Positions 5,281 to 5,809 of a stretch of DNA of 5,809 nucleotides are shown here, one piece after another (positions within the stretch are counted from its first letter, which is position 1; every line of letters starts with the position of its first letter). A program made the position numbers and the translations under genes. The notes beneath the pieces are model-generated. The model was not told where the DNA came from, ran no database searches, and worked only from the letters and a program-made list of their open reading frames with translations. Origin of the DNA: Actinomycetota bacterium (GTDB taxonomy: Bacteria; Actinomycetota; Actinomycetes; Propionibacteriales; Propionibacteriaceae); the NCBI GenBank assembly GCA_016213595.1, contig JACRAA010000108.1, positions 1 to 5,809 on the forward strand, written 5' to 3'.

Positions 5281-5809
5281 TTGTAGCTCCGCTGCTTCAG
5301 CTCGATGAACTTGTACTCGAGGGGTTCCTTGTGGAGTACGGGTCCGTCCTGGCCTCCGTACTCCCAGGCGGCGACGTACGCGAACTCGTCGTCGTGTCGC
5401 AGTGCCTCCCCGTCCTCCGTCTGGCTCTCGGCGCGGAAGTGGCCACCGCAGGACTCGCGACGGTGGAGGGCGTCGATGCACATGAGCTCGCCCAGCTCGA
5501 GGAAGTCGGCCACGCGGCCGGCGCGCTCGAGGGCCTGGTTGAAGTCATCGTTGACACCGGTGACGCGGACGTTGCTCCAGAACTCCTCACGGAGCGCCCG
5601 GATCCGGTCGATGGCGATCTGGAGGCCCTCAGCGGTGCGCTCCATCCCGCAGTACTCCCACATGATCGCGCCGAGCTCCTTGTGGAAGGAGTCGACCGAG
5701 CGGTCGCCCTTCACGCTGAGCAGCCGGTCGAGCCGACCCTTGGCGGACTCCAGCGCCTCGGCCGCGGCGGGATGCGTCGCGTCGATCGGGCTGAAGGGAC
5801 CGCTGGCGA
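5277..5809 (-). CDS. sdhA: Succinate dehydrogenase flavoprotein subunit, C-terminal part
   Basis: The frame is open from the right edge to a TGA at 5277, giving the last 176 residues; the flavin-binding and most of the catalytic domain lie outside. The visible part is the helical C-terminal domain of the flavoprotein: FHKELGAIMWEYCGMERTAEGL, then D-A-L-H-R-R-E-S-C-G-G-H-F-R-A-E with the arginine-rich turn typical of the family, then EFAYVAAWEYGGQDG and the end KFIELKQRSYK. The SCGGHFR form and the ending resemble the longer flavoproteins of type-B succinate dehydrogenases and fumarate reductases in Actinobacteria, rather than the E. coli form. With sdhB it oxidises succinate to fumarate at the membrane. 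Translation of sdhB is probably coupled through the shared GTGA. Confidence 0.96.
   Translation of the reverse strand, partial: ASGPFSPIDATHPAAAEALESAKGRLDRLLSVKGDRSVDSFHKELGAIMWEYCGMERTAEGLQIAIDRIRALREEFWSNVRVTGVNDDFNQALERAGRVADFLELGELMCIDALHRRESCGGHFRAESQTEDGEALRHDDEFAYVAAWEYGGQDGPVLHKEPLEYKFIELKQRSYK

Noticed and set aside
5281..5481. Extended sdhB start inside sdhA
   Set aside because: The extension is an Arg-rich out-of-frame reading of sdhA; GTG at 5280 has a ribosome binding site and begins with normal SdhB sequence.

Overview
The window is high-GC DNA with strong codon bias. It carries a gene set typical of an actinobacterium: a type-B-like succinate dehydrogenase, rplS-lepB-rnhB, and the small DUF2469 protein that habitually follows rnhB in Actinobacteria. 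I cannot name a genus safely. Every gene I can support lies on the minus strand, so the text reads from high to low coordinates.

Reading order: the C-terminal part of sdhA (enters at the right edge, ends 5277); sdhB (5280-4519, overlapping sdhA by 4 bases); a 171-base gap holding an unusual three-arm inverted repeat upstream of rplS; rplS (4347-3997); lepB (3976-3194); rnhB (3188-2541); a DUF2469 gene (2544-2233, overlapping rnhB by 4 bases); a 363-base gap; then a secreted repeat protein (1869 to beyond position 1). The block rplS to DUF2469 is tightly packed (gaps of 20 and 5 bases, then a 4-base overlap) and looks like one transcription unit covering translation, protein export, and RNA removal from DNA. 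sdhA-sdhB is the end of a respiratory-complex operon whose membrane subunit lies outside the window.

The left third is the accessory part. From a well-placed ribosome binding site at 1875-1880, an uninterrupted frame of 623 codons runs off the left edge without a stop. It encodes a signal peptide, an N-terminal beta-rich domain I do not recognise, and five putative-Ig (He_PIG-like) repeats, then the start of a Pro/Ala-rich linker. The first four repeats are very alike in DNA, and they alternate between two sequence versions (A-B-A-B), which points to duplication of a two-repeat block or to gene conversion.

The two most interesting items are this alternating repeat array and the rplS leader, where one arm can pair with either of two identical partners, the second lying just before the rplS ribosome binding site. 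I found no mobile element, tRNA, rRNA or CRISPR array, and no convincing plus-strand gene.
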